Assembly: GCF_018282095.1 (NCBI RefSeq)
Contig: NZ_CP074126.1
Span: 2,862,501-2,926,500 of the forward strand
Source: Pseudovibrio brasiliensis
GTDB lineage: Bacteria > Pseudomonadota > Alphaproteobacteria > Rhizobiales > Stappiaceae
Reading direction: 5' to 3'
DNA length: 64,000 nucleotides
Shown: positions 45,393 through 54,640 of the stretch, in pieces
How the letters are laid out: the number at the start of each line of letters is the position of its first letter
Numbering within the stretch: the first letter of the stretch is position 1
Translations under genes and position numbers: made by a program
Notes under the pieces: generated by a model
What the model was told of the DNA's origin: nothing
What the model saw: the letters and a program-made list of their open reading frames with translations, nothing else
The model's database searches: none

Positions 45393-46349
45393 ATGGTCGT
45401 TGCAGACATCACCTCACCCACTGAAGAAACACAGGACACCACCAATCTGGATGCAGGCTGGGGCCGCAAGCTGCTCATTGCAGTCCCATACATCTGGCTC
45501 CTGATCTTCTTCCTCGCGCCATTCGTGATCGTCCTCAAAATCTCCCTGTCAGATGTTATCCTTGCACGCCCTCCTTACTTCCCAACCTTCGACTTTGCGG
45601 AAGGCTGGCAAGGATTTTGGGCCATGCTACAGGCGTTTGATCTGGAGAACTATGTCTGGCTCACAGAAGACTCGCTTTATCTCAACTCTTACTTGAGCAG
45701 TTTGAAGATCGCCTCGGTCTCAACCCTGCTGACCCTTATAATTGGTTACCCGATCGCCTACTCCATGGCCAAAGCTCCCAAGGAGTGGCGGGCAACACTG
45801 TTGATGTTAGTGATCCTGCCTTTCTGGACCAGCTTCCTCATCCGTGTTTACGCCTGGATCGGTATTTTGAAAAAAGAAGGCTTCCTCAATTACTTCCTGC
45901 TCTGGGCAGGCATTATTGATGAGCCGCTAACGATCCTGAACACAGACACCGCCATCTACATCGGCATCGTCTATTCCTACCTGCCTTTCATGGTGCTTCC
46001 ACTCTACGCCGTGCTGGAGAAGCTGGATGGATCACTGCTGGAAGCAGCAACGGACCTTGGCTGCTCTCCTATGAAGGCCTTCTGGGTCATCACGCTTCCG
46101 CTTTCCCTGCCCGGAGTATGGGCTGGTTGCTTCCTCGTCTTCATTCCCGCAGTGGGTGAGTTCGTCATCCCGGACATTCTGGGCGGCTCCAGCACCATCA
46201 TGATCGGCAAAACGCTTTGGGTCGAATTCTTCTCCAACAGAGACTGGCCAGTGGCCTCAGCAGTGGCAATCCTGCTGCTGCTCATGTTGATCCTGCCCAT
46301 CATCCTGTTCCAGAAACAGCAGGAAAAACAAGCGGAGGCCAGCCAATGA
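45393..46349 (+). CDS. potH: Polyamine ABC transporter permease (PotH type)
   Basis: Inner-membrane permease of 318 residues with a cytoplasmic N-terminus of about 30 residues and six TMs. The conserved SLKIASVSTLLTLIIGYPIAYSMA block and the coupling loop EAATDLGCSPMKAFWVITLPL are seen. GAGG lies 6 bases upstream. The 3' end overlaps the next start as ATGA. Confidence 0.92.
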   Translation: MVVADITSPTEETQDTTNLDAGWGRKLLIAVPYIWLLIFFLAPFVIVLKISLSDVILARPPYFPTFDFAEGWQGFWAMLQAFDLENYVWLTEDSLYLNSYLSSLKIASVSTLLTLIIGYPIAYSMAKAPKEWRATLLMLVILPFWTSFLIRVYAWIGILKKEGFLNYFLLWAGIIDEPLTILNTDTAIYIGIVYSYLPFMVLPLYAVLEKLDGSLLEAATDLGCSPMKAFWVITLPLSLPGVWAGCFLVFIPAVGEFVIPDILGGSSTIMIGKTLWVEFFSNRDWPVASAVAILLLLMLILPIILFQKQQEKQAEASQ

Positions 46350-47164
46350 CCCGCTTCAACTGGTTCAACACCACAACGCTCACACTCGGCTTTGCCTTCC
46401 TGTATCTGCCGATCATCCTGCTGATGATCTACTCCTTCAATGAATCCAGACTGGTCACCGTTTGGGCAGGTTTTTCTACCAAATGGTACCAGTCCGTCTT
46501 CTTCAACGAGAGTTTCATCAACGCCGCCTGGGTTACATTGCGCGTTGGCTTCATCTCCGCAAGCGTCGCCACCGTGCTCGGCACCATGGCCGCACTCGTC
46601 CTCAACCGCGCAGGCCCCTTCCACGGCAAAACCTTATTTACGGGCATGATCTACGCACCCATGGTTATGCCTGAGGTCATCACCGGCCTGTCACTACTCC
46701 TGCTCTTCGTCTCGCTGGACTTCACCCGCGGCTTCTGGACAGTCACACTGGCCCATATCACCTTCTCCATGTGCTACGCCGCTGTTGTTGTCTCCGCCCG
46801 TCTGGTTACCTTTGAACGCAGCCTGGAGGAAGCCGCGCTGGATTTGGGGTGTACCCGTTTTTCTGCTTTCATGCAGGTGACACTGCCCATCATCTTTCCG
46901 GCCATTCTAGCTGCTTGGTTGCTGGCGTTCACTCTGTCGCTGGATGATTTGGTCATCGCCTCCTTCGCCTCCGGACCCGGCGCCACAACATTGCCCATGA
47001 AAATCTACTCCCAGGTGCGCATTGGCGTTTCACCTGAAATCAACGCCCTGTCGTCCATTCTCATCGCTGTCGTTGCCGTTGGCGTGGTCACCGCTTCGCT
47101 GGTCACAAAACAGGCACAGGTCAAGCGCATGAAGGAAGAACGGCTGGCCATAAGCTCAACCTGA
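46346..47164 (+). CDS. potI: Polyamine ABC transporter permease (PotI type)
   Basis: Inner-membrane permease of 272 residues. TM1 includes TLTLGFAFLYLPIILLMIYSFNES, and the coupling loop is EAALDLGCTRFSAFMQVTLPI. The start at 46346 overlaps the potH stop by 4 bases. The open frame extends to 46217, but that extension lies inside potH and encodes no membrane protein. It completes the PotFGHI set. Confidence 0.92.
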   Translation: MTRFNWFNTTTLTLGFAFLYLPIILLMIYSFNESRLVTVWAGFSTKWYQSVFFNESFINAAWVTLRVGFISASVATVLGTMAALVLNRAGPFHGKTLFTGMIYAPMVMPEVITGLSLLLLFVSLDFTRGFWTVTLAHITFSMCYAAVVVSARLVTFERSLEEAALDLGCTRFSAFMQVTLPIIFPAILAAWLLAFTLSLDDLVIASFASGPGATTLPMKIYSQVRIGVSPEINALSSILIAVVAVGVVTASLVTKQAQVKRMKEERLAISST

Positions 47165-47179
47165 TCGAGGAACGAAAAC

Positions 47180-48157
47180 GTGTCTGACGTAAATCACCCA
47201 TCCTCGCTGGATGAATACTCGCATGGAGATCTGGCCTACACCCGCTCCACGCCCTACGGTACCATAGCTGAATCCAGCTATGCCGGAGCGCTCAGCTTCA
47301 TGCGCCGCAAGTTCACGAAAGACCTGACTGGCGTTGACGTCGCCGTTCTGGGCATTCCGTTCGACACCTCTGTCAGCAACAGACCGGGCTGCCGTTTTGG
47401 CCCTCGCGCGATCAGGCAAGCTTCCAGTATCCTCGCATGGGATCATGCATGGGGCTGGTCCTTCGACCCATTCGACCGCCTTGCCGTTGTCGATTACGGT
47501 GACTTTGTCTTCGACCCCGGCTATCCCATGAGCGTACCGGAGGAGCTGGAGCGTCAGGCTGCCAAAGTCCTGAAAGCAGATGTCGCCACGCTCATGCTGG
47601 GTGGAGACCACTTCAGCACCTACCCCATGCTCAAAGCACACGCCCAAAAGCACGGGCCCTTGTCCCTCATCCAGTTCGACGCCCACAGTGATACATGGAC
47701 GGACAACTCCAGCCGCATTGATCATGGCACCATGTTCTATAGAGCCGTTAAAGACGGCCTGATCAACCCAGACACATCGATACAGGTTGGTATCAGAACC
47801 AACAATGAAGACACGCAGGGCCTCACCACAATTACGGCGGACTGGGTGCGTAATAACGGAGCTCAGGCCACCATTGAGCGCATCCGTGAAGTCACCGGCT
47901 CAAGCGCCAGCTACATCAGCTTCGACATCGACTGCCTCGATCCTGCTTTTGCCCCGGGCACAGGCACACCAGTAGTCGGCGGCCTGAACACCGGAGAAAC
48001 CCGCGAGATCCTGCGCGGCCTTGCCGGAATAAACCTGAAAGGCATGGACCTTGTGGAAGTGGCGCCGGCCTATGACCACGCTGAAATCACGGCCCTTGCC
48101 GGAGCCACATTAGCGCTGGATCTGCTATGCATCTACGCTAGCCAGACCACCAGATAA
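47180..48157 (+). CDS. speB: Agmatinase / ureohydrolase family
   Basis: 325-residue Mn-dependent ureohydrolase. Metal ligands appear in GGDHFSTYP, QFDAHSDTW and SFDIDCLDPAFAPGTGTP. The GTGTP segment and N-terminal IPFDTSVSNRPGCRFGPRAIR favour agmatinase or guanidinobutyrase over arginase. It would release putrescine (or GABA) and urea. GTG start with GAGGAA 7 bases upstream, 15 bp after potI. Its presence with a polyamine importer and PuuA suggests that agmatine or another guanidino compound is also used. Confidence 0.88.
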   Translation: MSDVNHPSSLDEYSHGDLAYTRSTPYGTIAESSYAGALSFMRRKFTKDLTGVDVAVLGIPFDTSVSNRPGCRFGPRAIRQASSILAWDHAWGWSFDPFDRLAVVDYGDFVFDPGYPMSVPEELERQAAKVLKADVATLMLGGDHFSTYPMLKAHAQKHGPLSLIQFDAHSDTWTDNSSRIDHGTMFYRAVKDGLINPDTSIQVGIRTNNEDTQGLTTITADWVRNNGAQATIERIREVTGSSASYISFDIDCLDPAFAPGTGTPVVGGLNTGETREILRGLAGINLKGMDLVEVAPAYDHAEITALAGATLALDLLCIYASQTTR

Positions 48158-48191
48158 AACAACAGACCAGATCACGATCAGAAGAGTTCAC

Positions 48192-49589
48192 ATGCCTACC
48201 CTGACCGCTGTAAAGCCGCAATTGGATCAGTTTCGCCTAGAAGCCGATGCCTTCCTGAAACAACACCCGGATCTGGAAAAGATCGAGATCCTCTACGCAG
48301 GTTTCTGCGGCCCGCTCAGAGGCAAATGGCTGCCTGCCGAAATGCTGCAAAAACTGACAGAAGGCGGTGTCCGCTTGCCACTCTCAACGGTCGCTTTGGA
48401 CATATGGGGCGTCGACGTTCCAGCAACTGGCCTTGCCATTGAGCGCGGCGATCCGGACGGTGTATGCATTCCTGTTCCCGGAACATTAAAGCTCGTGCCA
48501 TGGGCTAAGGTACCGACCGCACAGGTGTTGGTGACGCTCTTTGAGATTGATGATCAAAAGCCAACCCCGCTGGACCCGCGCTACGTTCTGGAAACGGTGG
48601 AGAAGAAGTTCCAGAACAAAGGCCTGACACCCGTTGTCGCCACGGAGCTGGAATTCTACTTCATCGATGTTGAACCCGGCCCAACCGGCCTGCCGCTGCC
48701 ACCATACATTCCTGGCACCAATCAGCGCCTGGAAGCCTCGCAGATTTATGATCTGGACATAATGGCCCAGTTTGAACCTCTCCTTATGGAGATCAATCAG
48801 GCCTGCAAGATTCAAGATATCCCGGCAGATACCACCATTTCCGAGTTCGGCCACGGCCAGTTTGAGATCAACCTCCTGCACGTGCCAAGTGCAGTGGAAG
48901 CGGCAGATCATTGCCTGATGTTCAAACGCGTTGTTCGCCACATCGCCCGCAAACATGGCATGGATGTCACGTTCATGTCCAAACCATACGGCGAAGAAAC
49001 CGGCAGCGGCTTCCACGTTCACACCAGCCTGCTGGATGCGCAAGGCACCAACATCTTTAGCGGTACAGCGGAAGAAGCCAATCCCGCGCTCCGCAATGCC
49101 ATCGGCGGCCTGCTGGAAACCATGCTGGACATGCAAATCCTGTTTGCTCCACACGCCAACTCCTACCGCCGCCTTCAGCCTGGTTCCTATGCTCCAATCA
49201 CGTGCTGCTGGGGTTATGATCACCGCGCTGCTGCCATTCGCGTGCCCGCAACCCACGGCAAAGGCGCACGGCTGGAACATCGGGTGGCTGGTGCGGATGC
49301 AAACCCCTATCTGGTGGTCGCGGCCATTTTGGAAGGCATTCACCTCGGCCTTGAAAACCAAAGCGATCCCGGCATGCCCATCACTCTGGAAGCAGACCTG
49401 ACCCAATACAACCATCTCACCGGAAACTGGGAGGTCGCCATCCAGACATGGCTGCAAAGCAAGGCTGCGAAGCAGATGAGTACGGAAGAGTTCCACCGCA
49501 TGTACGGCACCAGCAGAACAGCGGAATACGACGTGTTCGCAACAACAATCACAGGGTTTGAGTGTCAGACCTACGCCAGGAAGGTCTGA
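48192..49589 (+). CDS. puuA: Glutamine synthetase family, gamma-glutamylputrescine synthetase-like
   Basis: 465-residue ATP-dependent ligase that would join glutamate to putrescine as the first step of the Puu pathway. The GS catalytic fold is seen in ATELEFYFID (about 150-159), FGHGQFEINLL, SGFHVHTSL and APHANSYRRL. The segments differ from GlnA as expected of PuuA-type enzymes, and the adenylylation-loop tyrosine region is absent. It is the last gene of the operon. The partner PuuB-like oxidase is at 39230 on the other strand; PuuC and PuuD are not in the window. Confidence 0.88.
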   Translation: MPTLTAVKPQLDQFRLEADAFLKQHPDLEKIEILYAGFCGPLRGKWLPAEMLQKLTEGGVRLPLSTVALDIWGVDVPATGLAIERGDPDGVCIPVPGTLKLVPWAKVPTAQVLVTLFEIDDQKPTPLDPRYVLETVEKKFQNKGLTPVVATELEFYFIDVEPGPTGLPLPPYIPGTNQRLEASQIYDLDIMAQFEPLLMEINQACKIQDIPADTTISEFGHGQFEINLLHVPSAVEAADHCLMFKRVVRHIARKHGMDVTFMSKPYGEETGSGFHVHTSLLDAQGTNIFSGTAEEANPALRNAIGGLLETMLDMQILFAPHANSYRRLQPGSYAPITCCWGYDHRAAAIRVPATHGKGARLEHRVAGADANPYLVVAAILEGIHLGLENQSDPGMPITLEADLTQYNHLTGNWEVAIQTWLQSKAAKQMSTEEFHRMYGTSRTAEYDVFATTITGFECQTYARKV

Positions 49590-49661
49590 CACATCATCAA
49601 AGGTATGGTCCCAGTGTTGGAAGCTAAAGTATAGCCGAGGACCAGCCTCAAATCGCAGAGC

Positions 49662-50435
49662 TTAACTCGACTCCTTGATGTTCCGCTCCATCAGTTTTTG
49701 ATAGGCGCGTGGAGACACCCGGTTCAACCACCACGCCAGACTGGCGACACGACCAACCGGTTTCATACGGGTCTTGCGTTCATAGGCTTTGTAGATGATC
49801 TCCGCCGCCCGCTCCGCACTCATGTAATCAACGCCATCCGTTGAAGAACCCGGTCGCACCAGCCCGTTCTCCTGCTTCTCAGCGCGCCCCACATTGGTCG
49901 CCACAAACGACGGCGCAGCAATCAGCGTATGCACTCCGTAAGATTTTTCCTCTGATCGCAATGAACTGAAGAACCCTTCCAACGCATGCTTGCTCGCCGC
50001 ATAAGCTGTCCGCTTGATGAGTGGTGAGAACCCTGCAACAGACGAGATCGCCAGATGACACCCTTTGGAAGCCCGCACTGCTTTCAAAAAAGCCCGCGCC
50101 GTATGCACCGCCCCAAAGTAGTTCACATCCAACACCTTGCGATGTGCACTCAGATCCATATCCGCAAACAGTCCAATATGCGTAATGCCTGCATTGTAAA
50201 CCACCAGATCGATGCTTAGACGCTCCGCAAGAACCTTTTCAGCCACCTGCTCAACCGAACCACCATCGGTCAGATCACACGCATAAATGCTCTGCTTCTC
50301 ATGGCTGCCAAGAGCCTCCAGCCCCGGCCCCGGCAAATCCAGCAGCACCGTATGCCAGTTCTCCCGCTGCAACCGGGCCGCAAGAGCCTGCCCCAGTCCA
50401 CCGGCACCACCTGTTATAACCGCTGTCTTCATCAA
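49662..50435 (-). CDS. Short-chain dehydrogenase/reductase
   Basis: 257-residue NAD(P)-dependent oxidoreductase. The TGGAGGLGQ cofactor motif (about 8-16), NAG of VVYNAGITHIG, the catalytic serine in LAISSVAG and YAASK (catalytic Tyr/Lys, about 146-150) form a complete classical SDR set. The C-terminus (ASLAWWLNRVSPRAYQKLM) is a hydrophobic tail often seen in SDRs of lipid or sterol metabolism. Last gene of a four-gene overlapping operon. Confidence 0.88.
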   Translation of the reverse strand: MMKTAVITGGAGGLGQALAARLQRENWHTVLLDLPGPGLEALGSHEKQSIYACDLTDGGSVEQVAEKVLAERLSIDLVVYNAGITHIGLFADMDLSAHRKVLDVNYFGAVHTARAFLKAVRASKGCHLAISSVAGFSPLIKRTAYAASKHALEGFFSSLRSEEKSYGVHTLIAAPSFVATNVGRAEKQENGLVRPGSSTDGVDYMSAERAAEIIYKAYERKTRMKPVGRVASLAWWLNRVSPRAYQKLMERNIKESS

Positions 50436-51370
50436 AGCCCCACAGATACGCGCCAGTGTTCAAACACCTCTGCGCTTGTCTTCTCCGGCGTATAACCGAA
50501 CTCGGACTTCAGCCGATCATTGGCGAGCACCGGACGATATTGCAAAAAACGAACCTGCTCCGGCCCGTAGCGCGACAATCGCAGCGGCTTTGCAACACCA
50601 AGAACAAGCTTGAGTAACCATGACGGCAACTTCAGAACTGGCTTTTTCAGCACTTCACCAAGCTGCTGCAGAGACAACGCGCCATCTCCGGCAACGTTAT
50701 AAATCCCGGCAGGTGCCTCAGTCGCAGCGCGCAGCAGGATGCGGGCAAGATCTTGCGTCCAGATAAACACAAACGCACTGTCTGATCCGGCAATGCCAAG
50801 CAGCCGTGGTTTATGGAAGAGTGAGGTAATCTGGTTATCTATGCCAGTTCCGAGCACCGTCCCAACCCGCAGCACCACCTGTTCCAGTTCAGGCGCCTCA
50901 TCTCGTGCTTTGGCGAGCGTCTTTTCCACCAGACGCTTGTGATAGGAATACGCGAACTCCTTGTTTCCGCGAACACCGTCCTCTTCGCACAATGGAACCG
51001 GATTGTCAGCATGGTAGCCATAAGCAGCACCAGAAGAGGTCACCACCAGCCGCTTCACGCCAGATCGGATCGCCCCATCAATCACTGCCTGCGTGCCTTC
51101 CACATCAACCAGATACTCAATCTCCCGCGTGGAGGTGGCGGATGGCGTCACAATGGAGGCCAGATGCACAATCACATCAGGTCGCTCTTCCTCAATCACC
51201 GCGCCAACCCTATCCGTGGTTACGTCCAGCATCCGATATCGGGCAATCTCAGGCAGATCAGCAGGCTCTCGGATATCGGTCGCAACAACCTCCAGATCCG
51301 TCTGCGCCAGCTCTTTTAGGAATGCTTGCCCGACACCACCCGCAGCGCCTGTTATCAGCATTTTGGTCAT
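50432..51370 (-). CDS. NAD-dependent epimerase/dehydratase (extended SDR)
   Basis: 312-residue extended SDR. The N-terminal ITGAAGGVGQAFLKEL binds NAD; the YSYHK motif supplies the catalytic Tyr and Lys; VVLRVGTVLG follows. I start at 51370, with GGAGG 7 bases upstream and a 4-base overlap with the symporter gene; the frame is open a further 29 codons. It overlaps the SDR gene by 4 bases. The substrate may be a sugar nucleotide or a 3-hydroxysteroid-like compound; sequence does not settle this. Confidence 0.85.
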   Translation of the reverse strand: MTKMLITGAAGGVGQAFLKELAQTDLEVVATDIREPADLPEIARYRMLDVTTDRVGAVIEEERPDVIVHLASIVTPSATSTREIEYLVDVEGTQAVIDGAIRSGVKRLVVTSSGAAYGYHADNPVPLCEEDGVRGNKEFAYSYHKRLVEKTLAKARDEAPELEQVVLRVGTVLGTGIDNQITSLFHKPRLLGIAGSDSAFVFIWTQDLARILLRAATEAPAGIYNVAGDGALSLQQLGEVLKKPVLKLPSWLLKLVLGVAKPLRLSRYGPEQVRFLQYRPVLANDRLKSEFGYTPEKTSAEVFEHWRVSVGL

Positions 51371-52287
51371 AGCGTTGCCTCCGCCGGAACCTTCACCGCC
51401 TTGCGCGCCATGAAGCTGGCCAGCGCCAGACCGCTGATCGCATGCCAGATCCCCCAAGCTGCCGCCACAACAGACATACCGCCCAACCCGCCAAAAAAGC
51501 TGAAGATCAGCACCAGCCCGAGGCCAGAGTTCTGAATGCCGGTCTCAATGGTGATCGCCCGCCGGTCATAAGCCGACACGCCCGCAACCGTCGCCAGCGC
51601 ATAGCCAGCAGCCAGTGCCAGTCCGTTATGGAAAATCACCAAAGCGGCCACTGCCCCAATATAAGCTAGAAAGAAGTTCCAGTTGGCCACCAGCGCAATG
51701 AAGATGAAGCCGATGAAGATCCCCATGGATGCCAACCGCAACGGTTGCCGAATTTTCGCAGCAAGGCGTGGCTTTACCCGGTTGAGCAGAATGCCAAGAA
51801 ACAGCGGCAACACCAGCATAAAGCAAACCGTAATCGCGACTGAGAGCTTATCGATTTGCGTCTCCTGCAGGATCGCCCGCGTCGGCCCATAAAGGCTGCC
51901 CCAGAACGCAATGTTAAACGGCGTCGCAACGATCGCTCCCACCGTTGCAAAGGCCGTCATGGAAACAGAAAGCGCCGCATTGCCGCCCGCCCGATGTGTA
52001 ATGAAGTTGGAGATATTGCCACCCGGACATGCTGCCACCAGAATAAGCCCCAGCGCGATGGAGGGCCTAGGCTGTACCAGCAGCACCAGTAAAAACGTCA
52101 GGCTCGGCAACACCAGAAACTGCGAGCATAGGCCGATCACCACTGGCTTTGGCGCCAACGTCAAACGTTTAAAGTCTGCTGGGCAAAGATCGATCGCGAT
52201 GGAGAACATCACAATCGCCAGAATGCCATTGAGCAGCGTCAGAGAGCCGGAGTTGAAGTTGAGAACAACGAGGTCAATGTCACTCAT
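51367..52287 (-). CDS. Bile acid:Na+ symporter family (SBF/BASS) transporter
   Basis: 306-residue inner-membrane protein with about ten TMs. The family's signature stretches are seen in PRPSIALGLILVAACPGGNISNF (the ACPGG.SN crossover motif) and ETGIQNSGLGLVLIFSFFGG (the second crossover). Bacterial members carry bile acids, pantoate, 2-keto acids and other organic anions with sodium. It lies inside the FMO/epimerase/SDR operon with 4-base overlaps on both sides, so it probably moves the substrate or product of those enzymes. Confidence 0.9.
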   Translation of the reverse strand: MSDIDLVVLNFNSGSLTLLNGILAIVMFSIAIDLCPADFKRLTLAPKPVVIGLCSQFLVLPSLTFLLVLLVQPRPSIALGLILVAACPGGNISNFITHRAGGNAALSVSMTAFATVGAIVATPFNIAFWGSLYGPTRAILQETQIDKLSVAITVCFMLVLPLFLGILLNRVKPRLAAKIRQPLRLASMGIFIGFIFIALVANWNFFLAYIGAVAALVIFHNGLALAAGYALATVAGVSAYDRRAITIETGIQNSGLGLVLIFSFFGGLGGMSVVAAAWGIWHAISGLALASFMARKAVKVPAEATL

Positions 52288-53600
52288 GCCATCTCCCTCT
52301 TCAGCGCCTGCGTTCGTTTGTTGAGCGCGGAGCGATAGCTCTGCTTGTCAACGTAGTAGGCCATGCGCGCCAGCTTGAGGTAGTTCATCCCCCCGGTTTC
52401 ACGGGCAAACCCGTTGGCCTTCTCCGCTTTGATCACTTCTGCCGCAGCGCTGCCATCCTTAAGGCCGCGCAGATACCGCGCAACCAGCTCCGCCTGATCA
52501 TGTCGCCCCTGCCAACCCAGGCCGGTCGCTTCAATCATGCCCATCACAAACAGATCATTCCGTTCAGGATGCATGCAGTTCAGGAACAGATGCGGCGCAT
52601 CGCCCTGCCAGTTCAAAAGCTCTTTATCGATGAAGGGGTAATGCAGCTTGTAGCCAGTAGCCGCAACAATCAGATCATATTCCGCTTCTTCACCATCACG
52701 GAACCGCACCGTGTTTCCATCCAGCTCCTTGATATCAGCACGAATGCCAATATCACCGTGGCCGGCATGGTAGAGAATGAGCGAGTTCACCACCGGATGG
52801 CTCTCATAAAGCGCGTAATCCGGCTTTGGGAAACCATAGGCCTGCGGATCGCCAACAAACCATTTCAGCAGCGTCTGATCCACACGTCGCTTCAGCCACA
52901 GCGGCAACTTCACCGCACCGCCCATAGTGTCTGCCGGTTTGCCGAAAACATATTTGGGAACAAAGTAGTAGCCACGCCGCATGGAGATATCGCATTGAAT
53001 ACCATGATGGATCGCATCAACGGCAATGTCGCAACCTGAGTTGCCCGCCCCGACAATCAGCACCCGCTTGCCAGCAAACTGCTGCGCACTCTTGTACTTA
53101 CAGGAATGGATCAGTTCTCCGGCAAACTCACCGTCAAACGCTGGCATGTTTGGTTCTGAGAGTGTTCCATTCGCAATCAGCACACCGGCAAACTCAGCTG
53201 AATGATCTCCGTCCTGATCTCTCCAACTGACAGTCCACCCTTCTCCATCACCACCAAGCGGTGCGATACGTGTCACCTCCGCCCCAAAGTGATAGCGCCG
53301 CTTCAGATCGAACTTTTCAGCAAAATCTTGAAAGTATGTTTTCAGCTCGCGATGCCCGGGATATTCAGCAATCTGATCCCCCATCGGAAAGTCCGTAAAC
53401 TCGGTCATCTTCTTGGATGAAATCAGATGTGCGGACTCGTACATGGTCGATTTAGGACCATCAATATCCCAAAGCCCACCCACATCACTATGCAGCTCAA
53501 AACCCTGAAAATCTATTCCCTGCTCAATAAGTGTCTTCGCCGTGGCGAGCCCCATCGGCCCTGCCCCGATTAAGGCATAGCTCTCCTTTGAAATATTCAC
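52284..53600 (-). CDS. Flavin-containing monooxygenase
   Basis: 438-residue FAD/NADPH monooxygenase. FAD motif YALIGAGPMGLATAKTL (about 10-26), the FMO fingerprint FAGELIHSCKYK (F-x-G-x3-H-x3-Y-K), and NADPH motif VLIVGAGNSGCDIA follow in order. It has the FMO rather than the Baeyer-Villiger W/D ending of the fingerprint, though overlap in activity is known. First gene of the operon, divergent from a TetR regulator with an operator between them. Confidence 0.9.
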   Translation of the reverse strand: MNISKESYALIGAGPMGLATAKTLIEQGIDFQGFELHSDVGGLWDIDGPKSTMYESAHLISSKKMTEFTDFPMGDQIAEYPGHRELKTYFQDFAEKFDLKRRYHFGAEVTRIAPLGGDGEGWTVSWRDQDGDHSAEFAGVLIANGTLSEPNMPAFDGEFAGELIHSCKYKSAQQFAGKRVLIVGAGNSGCDIAVDAIHHGIQCDISMRRGYYFVPKYVFGKPADTMGGAVKLPLWLKRRVDQTLLKWFVGDPQAYGFPKPDYALYESHPVVNSLILYHAGHGDIGIRADIKELDGNTVRFRDGEEAEYDLIVAATGYKLHYPFIDKELLNWQGDAPHLFLNCMHPERNDLFVMGMIEATGLGWQGRHDQAELVARYLRGLKDGSAAAEVIKAEKANGFARETGGMNYLKLARMAYYVDKQSYRSALNKRTQALKREMA

Positions 53601-53630
53601 TGTTCGTCCCCCCTCAGAACTACAATTAGA

Positions 53631-53646
53631 TTGAACAGTCGTACAA
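53631..53646. promoter_or_regulatory. TetR-type operator candidate
   Basis: Imperfect palindrome TTGaACagtcGTaCAA (TTG-N-AC-N4-GT-N-CAA), placed in the 65-bp gap between the divergent FMO and TetR genes. Position and symmetry suit dual control (inference). Confidence 0.5.
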
Positions 53647-53665
53647 AATAAGGCAAGCTCTTTTT

Positions 53666-54364
53666 ATGATTAAGAAGATTTCGCAGGAAAAACAAAGACA
53701 AAGAGCGCGCTCAAAAAGCTCTTTGGAGACGCGTCAGAAGATTCTCGACGCGGCTGAACACCTGTTTGCTTTTCGCAGTTATGACGCGGCATCCATCAGA
53801 GGTATCGCTCAAAGAGCAGACGTAAAGTTAGGCCTCGTAAACCACCACTTCGGCTCCAAAGAAGATCTGTTTTTCAAAACAGTGGAGCGCCGCGCTGAGG
53901 AGTTGGCCCGCCTTCGTCTGGATGCACTGGACCAACTGAAAGCATCCGGAGAAACGATCACCCTCAGGGGAATTCTGGAGGCCTTTTTCTATCCATATCT
54001 GGAGAAAGCCGAAAACAGTGGTCCCGGCTGGCTTGCCTATGCCCGGCTGGTGGCCATGGTCTCAGCGGAAGAACGCTGGAGCACGATCTCCAGAGCCTGC
54101 TTTGATCCTACCGCAAAAGTGTTTCTCACTGAGATCGCAAAGCTCTACCCAGAAACAGACCTTCGCAAAGTCTCCGCAACCTTTGTCTTTTCCATCTCCT
54201 CCCAAATCGCCCTGTGCACCTCCGCCTGGCGTGTGGACGCGATGGCCGGCAAAGATCACACTTCAGGTATTGCTGAGCTGAAGACCTTGCTGGTGGACTT
54301 CGCCACAGCTGGCATCCATAGCGCACTGTCACAACCGGCACTCAATATATCTGCAAATGCATAG
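53666..54364 (+). CDS. TetR/AcrR-family regulator
   Basis: 232-residue repressor. Basic N-terminus, then HTH at about 20-68 (RQKILDAAEHLFAFRSYDAASIRGIAQRADV, NHHFGSKEDLFF). The C-terminal ligand domain has a YPYLEKAENSGPGWLAYARL segment like those of TetR proteins next to acyl or steroid catabolism genes. No obvious ribosome site close to the ATG. Probably the regulator of the divergent FMO operon. Confidence 0.87.
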   Translation: MIKKISQEKQRQRARSKSSLETRQKILDAAEHLFAFRSYDAASIRGIAQRADVKLGLVNHHFGSKEDLFFKTVERRAEELARLRLDALDQLKASGETITLRGILEAFFYPYLEKAENSGPGWLAYARLVAMVSAEERWSTISRACFDPTAKVFLTEIAKLYPETDLRKVSATFVFSISSQIALCTSAWRVDAMAGKDHTSGIAELKTLLVDFATAGIHSALSQPALNISANA

Positions 54365-54640
54365 ATAAAACGCTATAGTTTAATTATTTTAAGCTTGAAC
54401 ATATATGTATTTGTATGTACCCTCCATCTATTCTTAGGGCTTAAGCAATAGGTTACAGAGCGCATTTCATATAAAAAGACGTGTTAAGAGCGATTTTGCA
54501 AACTGACAAACCAATTCAGATTCATCAGGAAAAGTCAGCGTTAGACTGAGCTCACCAGAGCATTTGGATCCAGCATTGACGAGAGCCCGCAGACAATTGC
54601 GCCTAACGGACGGAACACCGGCGCAATCTGGGAGGGATCT

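Noticed and set aside
48486-49592. 368-codon minus-strand ORF
   Set aside because: Antisense to puuA, whose frame holds all glutamine synthetase motifs.
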